Shown: positions 45,901-57,982, counted from the first letter of the stretch. The stretch: 64,000 bases of DNA from Triatoma infestans (GCA_011037195.1 JAAEAF010000624.1:62001-126000), one strand, 5' to 3'. A program made the numbers and translations. Notes: a model not told the origin generated them from the sequence alone.

Positions 45901-48900
45901 ATAGCAACTTCATTTGGTGAAGATTGTGATATCATATGTTTATCCTGGAGATGGGCGAATGCCCGAAGCCGGTTGATGACTACAGAATGAAGCGGGTTCT
46001 CACGAAAAAATCACTAATTATATCAAACTTTGTAACTACTTTGCAGACATTTCATTTTCCTAATTTTTAAACATTCTTTTAAATATATTTCTTTGTGTTA
46101 ACAATTATTATGTTATAATATTGTCAGCTTTACAAACTGATAAAGGTTGCTGCTCTGTTGTGAGCGACCCAGGACCGCACATTCAGTTGTATTCTGTTGA
46201 TAAAGTGATTTATTTTCAAATGGATTCGACAAGGGAAACAAAGGCTTGGCATCAAATTATTAGGTAATTATTATGGTATGATTGATTTTGTATGTAATAT
46301 TTTAATTTTGAAATATCACATGTTAAAGCAGGGAAACACGTTAGCGCTTTCATATCTGTTTATATTTTTTATCCGGTCCGTTATGTTGCATGTTATGTTC
46401 CTAGTATTGCTCTATCAAAAAAAGGTCGTTTTTCCAGAAAATTCACTTTGCGAAAAGTACATCTCAATATATAACTTCACTCTTTTGGTTGTATTAATGA
46501 TTGTTATATAATATTTTATGCCATTTTTTTATGTTATGTGTAACAGTATAATATATATTTAAATATATATATAATTTTTATGTTTGTTTAAAGTTTCTCA
46601 GAAGCAAATATAAAGTAACATTAATGGAAGGGTTGCGCATAAAAACTTTTTTTTACAAAAAGTTCTTGAACATTTTATGAAAATCCTTCAGTACTTGAAA
46701 AGTTCATTTATATCTTGCAATCTGGCTTATTGTTATTCTATTTTTTTGACTTTTGCAATTACAAAATATTATTTCAGAGCTTCTGCTAGTGAAAGTGGGC
46801 CTACAATTGTTGATCATCAGCTGACTAAAGATGATGTCCCAGTAATTGTTGACAAATGTATTAACTTCATTTATGCTCATGGTACATTATTATTCTTTTA
46901 TAATAATTTATTTTATTAAATTTACCATTGTTCAAAGTTGTGGAAAATTCTTCCTCTTTCGGTTTAGGCAAAAATTGTATTTAATTACACTTTTTTGAAT
47001 GTTTACTAATATTCATATGATATTTAGGTAGCATGTCAGAAGGAATATATAGACGTAGTGGAGCTAATTCTAATGTAACAAAGCTATTGGCATTGTTTCG
47101 TACGGATGCGTGGGCAGTACAACTTAGTAGACAGGATTATACTGAATACGATGTAGCCAGTGTTCTTAAGAGATGGTTTATAGAATTGCCCGATCCATTG
47201 CTTACAGCTGGATTACACAAATATTTCTGCAATGCTGCCAGTAATGATTGTTTTTATTAATTAATAAGTTAATAATTCTAAGATTTTGTATATTTTGTGA
47301 AATTGAGAACGATGCTCGCAATTACTTAATATTTTAAAAGCTTTAATGTAGAATTTTAATTAATAAATCAGATATTCTGATGGGGTTCGTATATTTCCCT
47401 TATATCCATTCCATAGAACATCCATTCTATTTATGAAAAGACCTTCCTGTCTTTATTTTCCAAGTCTTTCCTTTGAAGATCTTTTATTTTATTATCAGGA
47501 TTATAAGATTCCTGTAATCTATTTGCCTAATCATACAAGTCGTTGATCTTCCATATTTTTGACAATTGACTGTTCTGTTTTTGCTGTTTGCATCTCTCTG
47601 TTTGCGGTTTTTCTATTTTTACTGTTCCATCATGTTTCGTTTTCTTATCTAATCTCCAACCATTTAATTAAAATCCTTGACCTGCTCCAGGTTTTAGTCC
47701 ACAAATTTTGTTACTCGGTCCCTGGGGATCTTCTCCTTTGCCTATTCTATCATCATCATAATCAAATCTCACTCGAGTGCCTTTGCGCTTTTGCAGTGTG
47801 GAGAAACAGATCTATTTCCGTCTTCCTTCGGAAGCTGCACATTCCATCACTTAATTTGTTGCATACTAAATTTAAATGAATTGCTAGGAAATAGAAAATG
47901 CCTTTTATTTTTTTTCTATGCTATTAAATTCATAAACATGATTATTTTAAAAATATTTTGATGAGCATTGTGAAAATGTGCATTTAATATAATCTAATGT
48001 AATAGTTCTATTAATTAACTTTATTTAATTTCTTTTTCTTAGGAGCAAGTGCTAAGTGTACTGTTAATGAAAAAATTAGCATGTTTCGCAATATTTTAGA
48101 TAAACTTCCTAGAATTAATTATGTTACTCTAAGACGTCTTATTGGACACCTAAGTTTCATACATGAACAAGCAGAAAAAAACAAAATGCCCGTGGATAAT
48201 CTTGCAGCAATTTGGGCACCGACACTCATGCACGTGGAGGTAACATTCTGTTCATTTTTAATATTACTAGGTTCTCTTGTTAAAGAAAAATGTCCACAAA
48301 GTTCACAAAGTTCATCAGCTACTTCATTCACTATTAGGATCGTCAAATATACTTAATAAAAACTAGTACCGATAATCATGTTAGTTAAATATTTTAGATT
48401 TATATGCCTAAAATTAATTTTATTTTTAATTTGTTTTGATGGCTTTCGTCCTTCAGAGTTCATGAAACAGAAGGTAAGTTTTGCGTTATGTGATACTTTT
48501 GCATGAAAATGTGCCCGCCCACAATTTTAAATTGGCTTGTTAAGATGAGAATAAGTTAGTGAATGCATTCCTGAAATTTGTTTATCTCACTATCTTACCA
48601 TTCATAGCTTAATTTAAAAGTAGCTTATATTTTCTTCTTACGCTCTAATTCAGTGAATTAGAAAGTTGTAAAAAGATTATATTAAAATAAAAAAGAATTA
48701 TTTTATAGATCTTCGTACTAAGAATCCTTAATAAGTATACAAAATTAGAATAATAATTGTAACATTATTTTTCATTATTAGGGCAAAGGTGGCTTAGAAT
48801 GGTCTCGACGTGAATGCAATGTGATAATTGAACTTATCAACAATTATAAATCAATGTTCTTGGTTGATTGTGAAGAAGTCGATCGAGAAAAGAGAATGCT

Positions 48901-51450
48901 GGAAGTGTTGGAAAGAGTTCACATTACTTCGAATGTACCGTACCACAAACCATCTGGAGATCTTAAAATTGCAATATATATTGGATCTAAAATGAATGGA
49001 GACGCAGTAAATATAGTTGTAAGTTACCCTCATATGAAATTTATTTTATTGAATTTTTCTTTCTTGGTGACATTTCCGCTACTTATCAGGCGATAATATC
49101 GAATCCATTTTAATGTTTGTGGGTTAATGAGGAGTTGTTTTAATTAAATTGGTTGCTGAACAATAACACATAAGGAATTATTTAAAAGTTGAAACATTTT
49201 TTCTAGCTGGTCAGTGTTTGTCACTGTTAGAATGTAATCGCCTGAAAATTGTAGAATGTAAAGCGTGGTGGCGCATGTGATGTGAGCTAAACATTTAGAC
49301 AAAATAAATTACCATTGCAGGCCCTTTTATAGTTTGTAATATTGGGATTATGAGTCAAATGTTGTTTATGTATTACAGCTGTAGGACCGTCAAGATTCCT
49401 GAAGAAGGAGCTAACCCCTTCCTCCTAAGGTGTTCTTTTAATATAAGTAAAGTACTTTTGTTTTGCAAAATCTCTTAAATGTGTTCTGACATTTTGTTTG
49501 CATCTGTTTAGTAAATTTCTGCATATCTTTTACTGTTATGTTACACAATGCAATATGTGACTTTATAATATTTTGTATTAATTTTTCGATATCAAGATTT
49601 CACCGAACATATGTTTCGGCAACCCTTGAATCCAAAAAAAGTGGTTTTTAGAAAATGGACTGAGTGTGTATGTATGCATAGGGGGTGAAGTTGTTAGCGT
49701 TCCAGATTATTCTTACGCGCCTCCTGGATAACCAACTAAACGAACAACATCAGTCGCCAGCGCAGCCTGTTTATACTGGGCTGCGCGACGTAGAATGGCT
49801 GAAGAGTCGAAGTTATGGCGTAGGGAAAAAAAGTGTGTACGTTCGCTCAAGTTCAAACTTGAAATCCGTTTAGTTATTGTTATTATTTGTAATAGAAATA
49901 CATAGTAACAACGTTAGAGTTGTGTTCGAACCACATGTTAAATTACATTCAGAATGTTAAATACTCGGAACATCTAAAACGTCTTTTTCGTCAAATAAGC
50001 ATTCTGAATTTCCAATTATTACAATTGATTGTTGAATATTGAACAGTAAGGTTATATAATAATTATTGAATTGATTTCTTTTTTTATGCCTTTTTCATGT
50101 TGTATTTTATATGTAATAGGTAAGTCCCACAATGGAAGCTGGTGATGTTTGTCAACAACTGGCCCATAAAACAGATTATGGTCCTTATGAATTATGCCTT
50201 ACTGAAATGGTACTAGGTGGAGCATTATCCAGACCGTTACATCATACAGATAAAGTGCTTGACACTGCATTGCGTTGGGCATATTGGGATTCAGCCGATT
50301 GTAAAGATAATTACTTTTTATTAGGTGTAAATACGTTATACAGAGAATTAGTACCTTTGGTATGTCTAGTCATCTAATAGACATATTTATTTTATTTTTT
50401 ATTAACATATGAATAATTTTTATTAATTTATTGCTTTAATTTTCAGGCCAAACCACCAATTTCAAAGAGTGGAGAACTGAAATTTGCTGATCAGAAAACA
50501 AAATCTTTCAGAGGCTATTTGTTTGAATTCAGTCAAGCCAAATTGAGTTACTATAAAGATAAAGCTGTTAGTGTGTTTTTAAACTTAATAACAAACAAAA
50601 ATCTGATGTGAAACACTCACACCACTTTCTCTTACTCCAGTTGTCAAAATTATAATTGACAAATGTTATAGTTTGTGTACCAAATTTGATGAAATTCGTC
50701 AAAACTGATAAAAATGTTCACTAAAAGCACACTTGCGGTTAACTAATTTTCTTGAATCTCGGAATTTTGGCCTTCTATTTATTTCTAATTAATTTTGTTT
50801 GGATGATAGAATTGTATAATTAACTATGATAGCACATTAGGGAAATACATGTCACCACCCCTCCCCTAAAAGTGCCTTAAATGAATTTTCCCGGAGAAAT
50901 GTTTTAAATAAAAATTGTATATCTTTGTATGAGTAGTTTATATAAGAAGTTTCAAGAAAATCGTCCGAGGAGCCATGTTTAAGAAAATCCCTAAAAAGTG
51001 AAAAAATCATTTAGTAAGTGTTGAGGTAAACGCACTCGTCAGATTTTTTCAAACTCGGAATTTCTACATCTACTAATTCTACATCTAATTCTAATTAACA
51101 TTATTTAGATGACAGAATTGCCTAATAAACTGAAATAGCACTTTAGAGGAAACCATAACCCTACCCCTACTCCAAAGGAAAAGTACCCTTAAATGAATTT
51201 TTCCGGAGAACTGTTTCAAATAAAAGTTGTAGATCTTTGTATATATTGTTGCAATCGAATGTTCGAAGAAAATCGTCGGGGCCATTTTTGAGAAAATCGC
51301 AAAAAAGTAAAAAAAACAACTAATAAAGTGGTACTTTCGGTTGAGGAATTTGATCGTATAACGTACTGTCATATCCTAAGGTGATATCTAAACGGAATAT
51401 CGAGTTCTAACTTTCTACGGTTTTTCGTTTTCGAGCTATGCTGTTCAGAC

Positions 51451-51481
<31 letters not shown>

Positions 51482-53528
51482 GACCATTTGCTAAAAACCA
51501 CTTTTTTGAACTCAGGGGACCTCAAAACGGATATTTTCGGTGAAAACTCGATATCAAAAATTTGACTCGATTACAATACTCCCTCTTACTAGGAGTAAGA
51601 GAAAGTAATAAATTAACAAAACGTAAATTAAATTACAGATTTTCTTTGATGCTCAATTTTTGTGGATTAAAAGTCTTTTTGTTATTTTCTGAAATATAGA
51701 TGCCCTACTGAAAATGGGATATGTCCCGAAACGTTTATGGAAAAAATAAAAAGGCCTTTTTTTCCCATCCTAACCTAGAAAATCCAACAAAAAATAAGCA
51801 TCAAGAAAATAAGGAATGTCGACAACAAGATAGAATATAAATTACCTATCTTCTTTAATTTAATAAGCAAAGGTTGTCCAGCTCAATGCATGAAATTTAT
51901 CTGACCAAACAAAACTGAGTTTGTCATTGCTCTCAAGGCTTATCGATACTTTATCGTTTTATAGAAACCAAAGAAATAGTCGAATTTGTCTTCGATAAGT
52001 TTGAATCTACTGGAGATATTGGGCATTACTATTATTAATAGTACTAAGGTTTTCGGTTTGAGGCAGCGCAGTGGTTTGGAATAAACCGACGTTTCGCCAA
52101 TATTGTATGAGTTTCTTCGGGGTAGTTGGCTTACTTACTAATTATCATCCAATGTTTTCTAGTAATCAAGCTACTGATTCGATCCGACCTTAGTGTATAC
52201 CTAGATTATAAATACCTTATCCTGGAAAATAGTACACTTGCATACAAAATTTTTACCATTCCAAAAGTAATAAGAACAAACATTTCCAAATGAACTTCTG
52301 GAAAATTTATGATTTGATATCTAAAAACAAGCTCAGTATATTAACTTAATTTTCAATAGTTATATTCTATAAATAGTTCTGCATAAGACCCAAAAAATCC
52401 AAATATTGGACCCTCCTTCGTGTAGGGAAGAAAAAGTAGTATTACTCAATTAGTATTATTCAAAGGATTTTTTGAGATATTAAAGAGAATTAGCACATCT
52501 ACTTCTCAAACAGCAAAATGTGCAATACATTTTAATGCAAACGAATTATTCGTTTTGAATTGAGGTTCTTCTTTTCTTCTCTTTCTTCTAGGTCCGGTAG
52601 AGTAATGTACATTAGGATTTAGGTGTTACTAGTAGAGTTCAGTCGAACTGTTGGTTGCATTTAAAATGTTCTGTAATCTACGAAAATAATACCATTTCTT
52701 CTTAATTATTATTTATGAATTTTAAGGACCGGCCTTATTAAACTATTATTTAAAAACTTAAACATCTGAGATCCATATTGACATCAGAATTCTCTATCAT
52801 TATAGTTTATAGAATTCTTTATCATTATCTATATTTTTATAGTTTTTGGATTTCCATTTAATATAAACTTGAATTATTAATGTATTAATGAAAAATCATT
52901 AATAATTCAAAGTCCTTACTTTTACTAATCATTTATCTGAGTTACTTTTATGTAATTGTACTTATTTTTGTGTGGTCAGTGGTCATATCGTTTCTCATTG
53001 GTCTAAATGAAAAAGTTAAGCACATGATATCTCAAATATCTCTTGATTACTTTCCAGTGTTCAATTAAACTTAATGAGTGGCCAATAGAAGATATTATTT
53101 GGTATACAGGCCATGAACCAAAAAGAAATCCTCAAACTAGGTAAGCTTTCAAATAATTGTTACGTTCTGTAATGTTGATACAATTAATTTATACATATAT
53201 TATAAAAAAGATATGTCTACTTCTATATGATTGCAATTTATTATTAATTTATAAGTTTATTTTATTTTTGTTTCAGATGGGCTATTACATTTATTCAAAA
53301 AAATGAGCCAGTTAAAAGGTATATAAGTTATTATGTGTTTTATGTTTTCTATTATAGATATGCCCAATTGTGTCTTTATATTTGTTTCTCATTAGAACAA
53401 AAGAATGTCCTTACTTTGGTTGTACAATTGCTGGGAGTTCGAGAGAAGATCAGCTGCAATGGATGGCAGCTATGTTGTTAGCCCAATTTCAGCATACTGA
53501 CCTTCTACCAAAACCTAATTTGGTATAG
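42964..53528 (+). CDS. RhoGAP15B: ARAP/RhoGAP15B-like Rho GTPase activating protein, complete, 14 coding exons
   Basis: Exons: 42964-44224, 44385-44733, 45183-45369, 45445-45562, 46128-46263, 46778-46881, 47028-47240, 48043-48239, 48782-49018, 50120-50359, 50447-50566, 53058-53140, 53277-53318, 53396-53528. All have GT-AG borders and matching phases, 3420 bp, 1139 residues. Residues 1-470 are low-complexity, with PPPYPPPPLP (160-169) and tyrosine motifs (VYDQL, HYEDI, TYENV, NIYSDE). PH1 spans about 477-582 and PH2 596-684. RhoGAP spans about 695-880, with SEGIYRRSG (arginine finger R727), LKRWFIELPDPLL and DNLAAIWAPTLM. A Ras-association domain (about 915-1012) and PH3 (1032-1128, NEWPIEDIIWYTGHEP) follow. 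The order PH-PH-RhoGAP-RA-PH is the C-terminal half of ARAPs; the ArfGAP zinc finger is absent. Expected role: membrane-recruited GTP hydrolysis on Rho-family GTPases. The start may instead be the Met at 42979. The name is by architecture. Confidence 0.92.
45935..46012 (+). repeat. Solo arm of the palindromic hammerhead-type element (intron 4)
   Basis: ATCCTGGAGATGGGCGAATG, CCCGAAGCCGGTTGATGAC and AGAATGAAGCGGGTT match the right arm. The core has changed (CTGGAGA, GAAG), so it is probably inactive. Confidence 0.7.
48459..48473 (+). CDS. RhoGAP15B: Candidate in-frame 15-bp microexon of the ARAP-like gene
   Basis: A pyrimidine-rich CTTTCGTCCTTCAGAG precedes TTCATGAAACAGAAG, followed by a consensus donor GTAAGTT. 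With the second AG as acceptor, it adds FMKQK between residues 855 and 856 without changing the frame, because both neighbouring exon borders are phase 0. Using the first AG gives 17 bp and a frameshift. Confidence 0.35.
49565..49890 (-). repeat. ACTTTCTCTTACTCC-family remnant in intron 9
   Basis: TTTTTCGATATCAAGATTTC, CCAAAAAAAGTGGTTTTTAG and TTCAAACTTGAAATCCGTTT follow the minus-orientation order. The ends are lost. Confidence 0.55.
50592..51612 (+). mobile_element. ACTTTCTCTTACTCC-family element in intron 11 of the ARAP-like gene
   Basis: Left end AAAAATCTGATGTGAAACAC with CTTTCTCTTACTCCAG; right end CTAGGAGTAAGAGAAAGTAA. The body has the same three-module structure and a (CA)n tract (51464-51481). 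Begins 25 bp inside the intron and is tolerated there. Confidence 0.88.
51650..52135. repeat. Two hammerhead-like relics in intron 11
   Basis: Plus strand 51717-51745: CTGAAAA, hairpin GGGA-TATG-TCCC, GAAACGTT. Minus strand about 52085-52125: CCGAAGA, then GAAACGTC followed by GG. Both have the hammerhead layout with core changes (G8 and U4 respectively). Confidence 0.45.
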
Positions 53529-53794
53529 TATTTTATAAAATGTAGGTAAGATAATTTTTATTTTAAATTATTAAAACACTTTTTATTTGAAATTTAAGTT
53601 TTTGATCAGCTTAGCAATTTTCTTTATTGTGCTATAACTGTTATCTTACATTAATCTCAACTCGCTCTGTACTAGGTTTAGAAAACAAATCATTGAAAGC
53701 TGTATTTATAAGCTATAATAATTTATTATAAGATTGATATGTAACTATTTAGGAGACAGCTTATCCACTGTTATATTCATAAATTATATTATTC

Positions 53795-53800
53795 AATAAA
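53795..53800 (+). terminator. Candidate polyadenylation signal of the ARAP-like gene
   Basis: AATAAA 267 bp after the stop codon. Further AATAAA copies follow near 53886 and 54071. Confidence 0.5.
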
Positions 53801-54577
53801 ATGTATTAAATACTCGTACAGTATTGTGTTATTCAAAATTTAACGTTTGTGTTTTGCTAACTTATTTAAGTGCCAAAAAACAAAAATAAAACATTCCTCC
53901 TTCTACTTTGAAAATGGAATAAAATAATCTAAGTAGAATTTCACAGTAATTACCAGAACCTAGTCATTTAGTTGAAATTTGTACAGTAAATTTAATTTGA
54001 ATGATATAGAAATGAAATTTGTTCTTGCCTGTTTTTAATGTCTTCCTTAAAAAAAAAATATATATTTATTTAATAAACATTAATTTAATTATATTTAAAT
54101 GTTATTGTTACCAATCTTTTTTAAATTTATTTAATGTTGTTTTGTGAAAAATAATTGCATTTAATTTTCAAATTTTAATTTGAATAGTTGTGTACAGTAC
54201 TTACATAATATAGTATATTATATTTAGTTACTATTGTATAATTATGAATTTTTATATGCTGATATTTTTACACACGTATATATTTACATTATGTATAATG
54301 TAACAAGAGAAATAGAAACAAATACGTAGTTCAAAATTGTTTATTTTTCCTGGTCTGTCCTTTAACAATTTATTCCTTAATGACTTATTGTGGAAATCCC
54401 AGCATTATACCTTTAATTTGCGCAATGATCATTATAAAAATAACTCAAACAAATATAATAAAACAAAAATTGCTGCAGTTTCATATAACACATAGATTTA
54501 TTGTTGTGGTGGTTGGTTCTGCAGAGCTGGAAAGCATCAGAGACATTTTCCGTGGTAGCCTGCTCCATTTTGTGGTC

Positions 54578-54616
54578 CTCGACCGGTTTCGGGCGTTCGC
54601 CCATCTTCAGGATGCG
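54578..54616 (-). ncRNA. Candidate type-I hammerhead ribozyme, weakened stem I
   Basis: The core CTGAAGA, stem II, GAAA and ACCGGTC are intact. Stem I is GCATC against GAGG and loses pairs. Confidence 0.55.
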
Positions 54617-54717
54617 TTTTTCAGACAGTGTGACAACAAATTTCCACTCAGTGTTAAATGAGAGTGTAAACTAAATTTGCTCTTTGCAAGTCTGTGTTGT
54701 CACACTGTCTAAAAAAC

Positions 54718-54756
54718 GCATCCTCAAGATGGGCGAACGCCCGAAACCGGTCGATG
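54718..54756 (+). ncRNA. Hammerhead-like arm, one core change
   Basis: The core reads CTCAAGA (invariant G5 to C), expected to abolish cleavage. Other parts are intact. Confidence 0.5.
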
Positions 54757-54854
54757 ACCACAAAATGAAGCAGGCTACCACGGAAAATGTCTGTGATACA
54801 TAGATTTATATTGTGTAAAATGATACTTTTGCTACACATGTAACTAATGTATGA

Positions 54855-54925
54855 TTTTATCCGTCGTAACATGCTTCATAATCTTGGTTCTAACCGGTTT
54901 TTTCTGATTTTCATCCATCATTAGA
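54855..54925 (-). repeat. Diverged hammerhead-type element relic
   Basis: On the minus strand, CTAATGATGGATGAAAATCA, AAAACCGGTTAGAACC and ATTATGAAGCATGTTACGAC parallel the family's right arm. Confidence 0.5.
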
Positions 54926-56565
54926 GTAAGGTTTACAATCAATTCGTGTAGAGAGATGAGTTCAACTATAATATGTTATATCACAAACGACACTGGCTGA
55001 TTCTAGGACGGATAAAATAATAGATGTTATCTAGCATTGCGGACCCAGCCGCATATTCCAATGCAACTGGACTTATTAATCTAAAGATGTTGAAAGCATT
55101 CAGTAATAACCGGAACTCTTCAAAGCATGCAGAGAAAAGCATTGTAAGCTGCAGGTTTTTTGAAATGGTTCTTGGAATTAATTTTCTATAAAAAGTTATA
55201 AGTAAAAACTAAAACATTCGGTAGCATACAGAGATGAATGCGCAGTTAGATTATAGCAAACTATGTTTTTGTTAATAGGAAGTTTCCTAACATTTAGTTC
55301 GATATTAGATTTAGTTTTAGTTCGTATTAGATTAATTTTGTCTTTTTATCTTTCTGGCTCTATAATTCTTGGGTGCAGTCCCAGTGAATCTCTTCTGAAA
55401 GAATTTTGTCTTCGGTGGCCATATGCCCAACTGAAGAACCCACTGTAACCCTAGGACACTGATTATAATCCAAGTCACCATTAAAACTGACCTTGGAAAG
55501 AAGTTAAGACTGGAACCTGTTCTGGCAAGTACCATTCTCTTTGCCTTAAATAAAGAAGCCTCAAGGAAAAGAAGGATTCATCATCACTAAGATAGTTCTC
55601 TAAACACTTGAAGTCCAAATAATATGTGTTTCGGCATCTAGATCTGTCTATTCCATGCCCGCTGTACAGTAAAAGATTGCTAGCAGTTCACTTAAATTCC
55701 TTCAAAATTTGTTACTTTTTTTGTAATATTAGTTCTTTCGACTAAAATATTGATATATTTAAAAAAAAATAAATAAATAAAGCTACTCCTAATTTCATAA
55801 TCATAATCTTGGTAATTCAGCCAGTTGAAAAAAAAGAAAGCAGTCATGACATTCAATGTTCTCTAGGAGATTTCATTTTTGTTCATCATTTTTTGATTCC
55901 CTGATTACCAGCTGACCACTTACTGAAGTACCTACTTAAAAGTTGCTACAAAATTAATTGTTTAATAAAATTATATTTTCTTTATCTTAGGAGGGATAAA
56001 TTTTCTACAATAATTTCTTACAAGAACTCACATGACTTCCTCTTGGTTAATGCACCACTTAGTACAATTATAATGGATAAATATTCTTTAAACTCGGATC
56101 TTTATTTCCAACGTTTAGTTGTCCTTATAATTAATATAATGATGGATACATATTGGTTCTTGCTTCATAGCAATACTTGAACATGGTTTTACCCAGAAGA
56201 CAGTGTCTGTAATACTAAGCCTTTGAAAACAATTTTCGCGGACCCCATAAAAATAATTTTTATTGAAAACTCTTTTATATAAAGCTAATAGAAGGTTTTA
56301 AATATGTAAACTGGAATACCAATTTTGAAGAAAACCTTGGAAGCGTTTTCGATAAAATTCTGAAAAATCAGAAAAGATCTTTGAGCTGAGACTGTGTCAA
56401 CACTCCGTTTCACCCATACAATAGGCTTCTTCACGGTAGTGTCGCCTCTAAAGCTGAAACAATACTAATACTTTTATAGGTGAGACTGAAAACCTGGCGC
56501 GGTCTCACTGAAGGCCTAAGTATTTTATATGACAATGGCCACGGAAATGTGATAGATTATAATAT
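54926..56565. other. Interval with no recognised gene
   Basis: ORFs 55263-55448 (plus) and 55332-55535 (minus) have no recognised motif. Probably degenerate repeats. Confidence 0.4.
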
Positions 56566-56569
56566 ATAA

Positions 56570-57330
56570 TCATAACACTAACGGCTAAGCATGGTTGTTA
56601 ATGAAGCAAAGACCAAGCATATGCGCACGGGATGTGGACCTTCTACCCAAGAGCAGCACCTGATGATCGCGCACATAGATTTGAGAGGGTCAATGAATTT
56701 ATCTATCTTAGATCTTTGGTAAATAGCGAAAACCAGGGGAGCCTAGAAATTAAAAGCAGGATATGGCCGCGAACAAGTGTTATTTCGGCCCAGCAAAACA
56801 TTTGAAAAGCAAGCTCATCTCTCGTAGCACAAAGTCACTGCTATACAAGACGCTTATTCGGCCAGTTCTGATTTACGGTTCCAAAGCGTAGACCATATGA
56901 AAACAGATGAATGAGCCTTGGCGGTATTTGAACGGAAGGTGCTTCGTAGAATCTATGGTCTATACGAGATGGCCAGAACTGGAGAATCAGACATAACCGA
57001 GAAGTTTACGCATTATTCAAGGAGCCGGATGCGGGTCTAAGATGAAGACTGCGGTGGGCAGGGCACTTGGCGAGTTTGTGTAGGGAAGAGATCCCGAGGA
57101 AAATTTTGGAGGGCACTGTGGAAGGTCCCAGGCTGCGATGGCAGGTTTTTGTGGCAAAAGACGCAGTGGCAATGCTTGGATTCCGCAATTGGAGGGCGCT
57201 GCTAAGGAAAGAGACGCCTGGCGGGCCCGTCTTGAGGAGGCCAAGACTCTTCATGATTGTAGCGTCAAGTAGAAGGAGAAGAATCAGAACACTATTCTGT
57301 AAAGTCGAACGGATGTTCTTCTAACTTGCT
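56570..57330 (+). pseudogene. LINE reverse transcriptase C-terminus, decayed
   Basis: Plus-strand pieces read VVNEAKTKHMRTG (56590), LAVFERKVLRRIYGLYEM (about 56920-56980), SLCREEIPRKILEGTVEG (57070-57120), VAKDAVAMLGFRNWRALLR and EEAKTLHD-like (57240). This order, 'FERKILRRI.GP', 'R.P..ILEG...G.R..GRP..RW' and 'D....G..NWR', is the C-terminal tail of a widespread insect LINE group. It is also the group of the copy at 10137-11010. Frameshifts and stops throughout. Confidence 0.8.
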
Positions 57331-57399
57331 ATTCTAGCATAGTTTAAATATGCATTACATAATGTGAAATTTTGTAGTAAGAGGTAAATTTAACGTTGT

Positions 57400-57760
57400 A
57401 GGGATCTTTTCCAGAAATTTCCAAAAATCAATTTTTAAACAAAAGTGATAGAGCTATGTGAAGTCAGTTATGCGATGTTTAAAAGAAATAATGGAATTAT
57501 TTTTGAGGGAAAATCGCGAAAACTAAAAAAGAAAAAAATCAGCAAGTTGGTTGAAAGTAGTGGTACATAAATGAAATATCAAGGTTGTGCTGTCTAATTC
57601 GATTTATGTTCACAGAAATATACAGAGCATTTGATAAAAAAAAAATATTCTCTTAGTAATAAGAAATCTCAACTCATACTTATATTTCTGGTGATCCATT
57701 TCCTATTTGAAAATATGACCTAATTGGAATACTTCCTCTTATAGCAAATGAAAGCAAAAA
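57400..57760 (+). repeat. Diverged ACTTTCTCTTACTCC-family remnant
   Basis: ACAAAAGTGATAGAGCTATG, ATTTTTGAGGGAAAATCGCG and TGGAATACTTCCTCTTATAG follow the family order. Confidence 0.5.
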
Positions 57761-57976
57761 GTAGTTACTTATAATACTTAGTGAAATAAAAAGTAGTAGT
57801 TGTACTCAGAGGGTTTATAAGACTTAGAGCATAGGGAAGTCTTTGGAATGGGTTTTACAGAAGCAGGAATGTTGAAAAAAGCTAAAAAGTATATTTATTT
57901 AAGTATTTCTCAAACTCTCATTATAAAAAGAAATGAAGCAATCAGCAAAATATATGAATTACTTTTCTTTTCTTTT

Positions 57977-57982
57977 TTATTA
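57977..57982 (-). terminator. Candidate polyadenylation signal of zucchini
   Basis: TTTATT on the plus strand is AATAAA on the minus strand, 146 bp after the zucchini stop codon. Another lies at 57894-57899. Confidence 0.45.

Larger units (their letters stand above)
54502..54797. mobile_element. Palindromic hammerhead-type element with 12-bp target-site duplication
   Basis: Starts TGTTGTGGTGGTTGGTTCTG and ends GAAAATGTCTGTGAT. ACATAGATTTAT flanks both sides (54490-54501 and 54798-54809). The arms are inverted repeats around a spacer of about 45 bp. Confidence 0.9.

Noticed and set aside
47559..47879. 106-codon ORF in intron 7 of the ARAP-like gene
   Set aside because: Low-complexity Phe/Leu-rich sequence, no splice sites that keep the RhoGAP frame; exons 7 and 8 already join in phase.
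48119..48346. Minus-strand ORF over exon 8 of the ARAP-like gene
   Set aside because: Shadow of the RhoGAP exon, which has correct splice sites and domain motifs on the plus strand.
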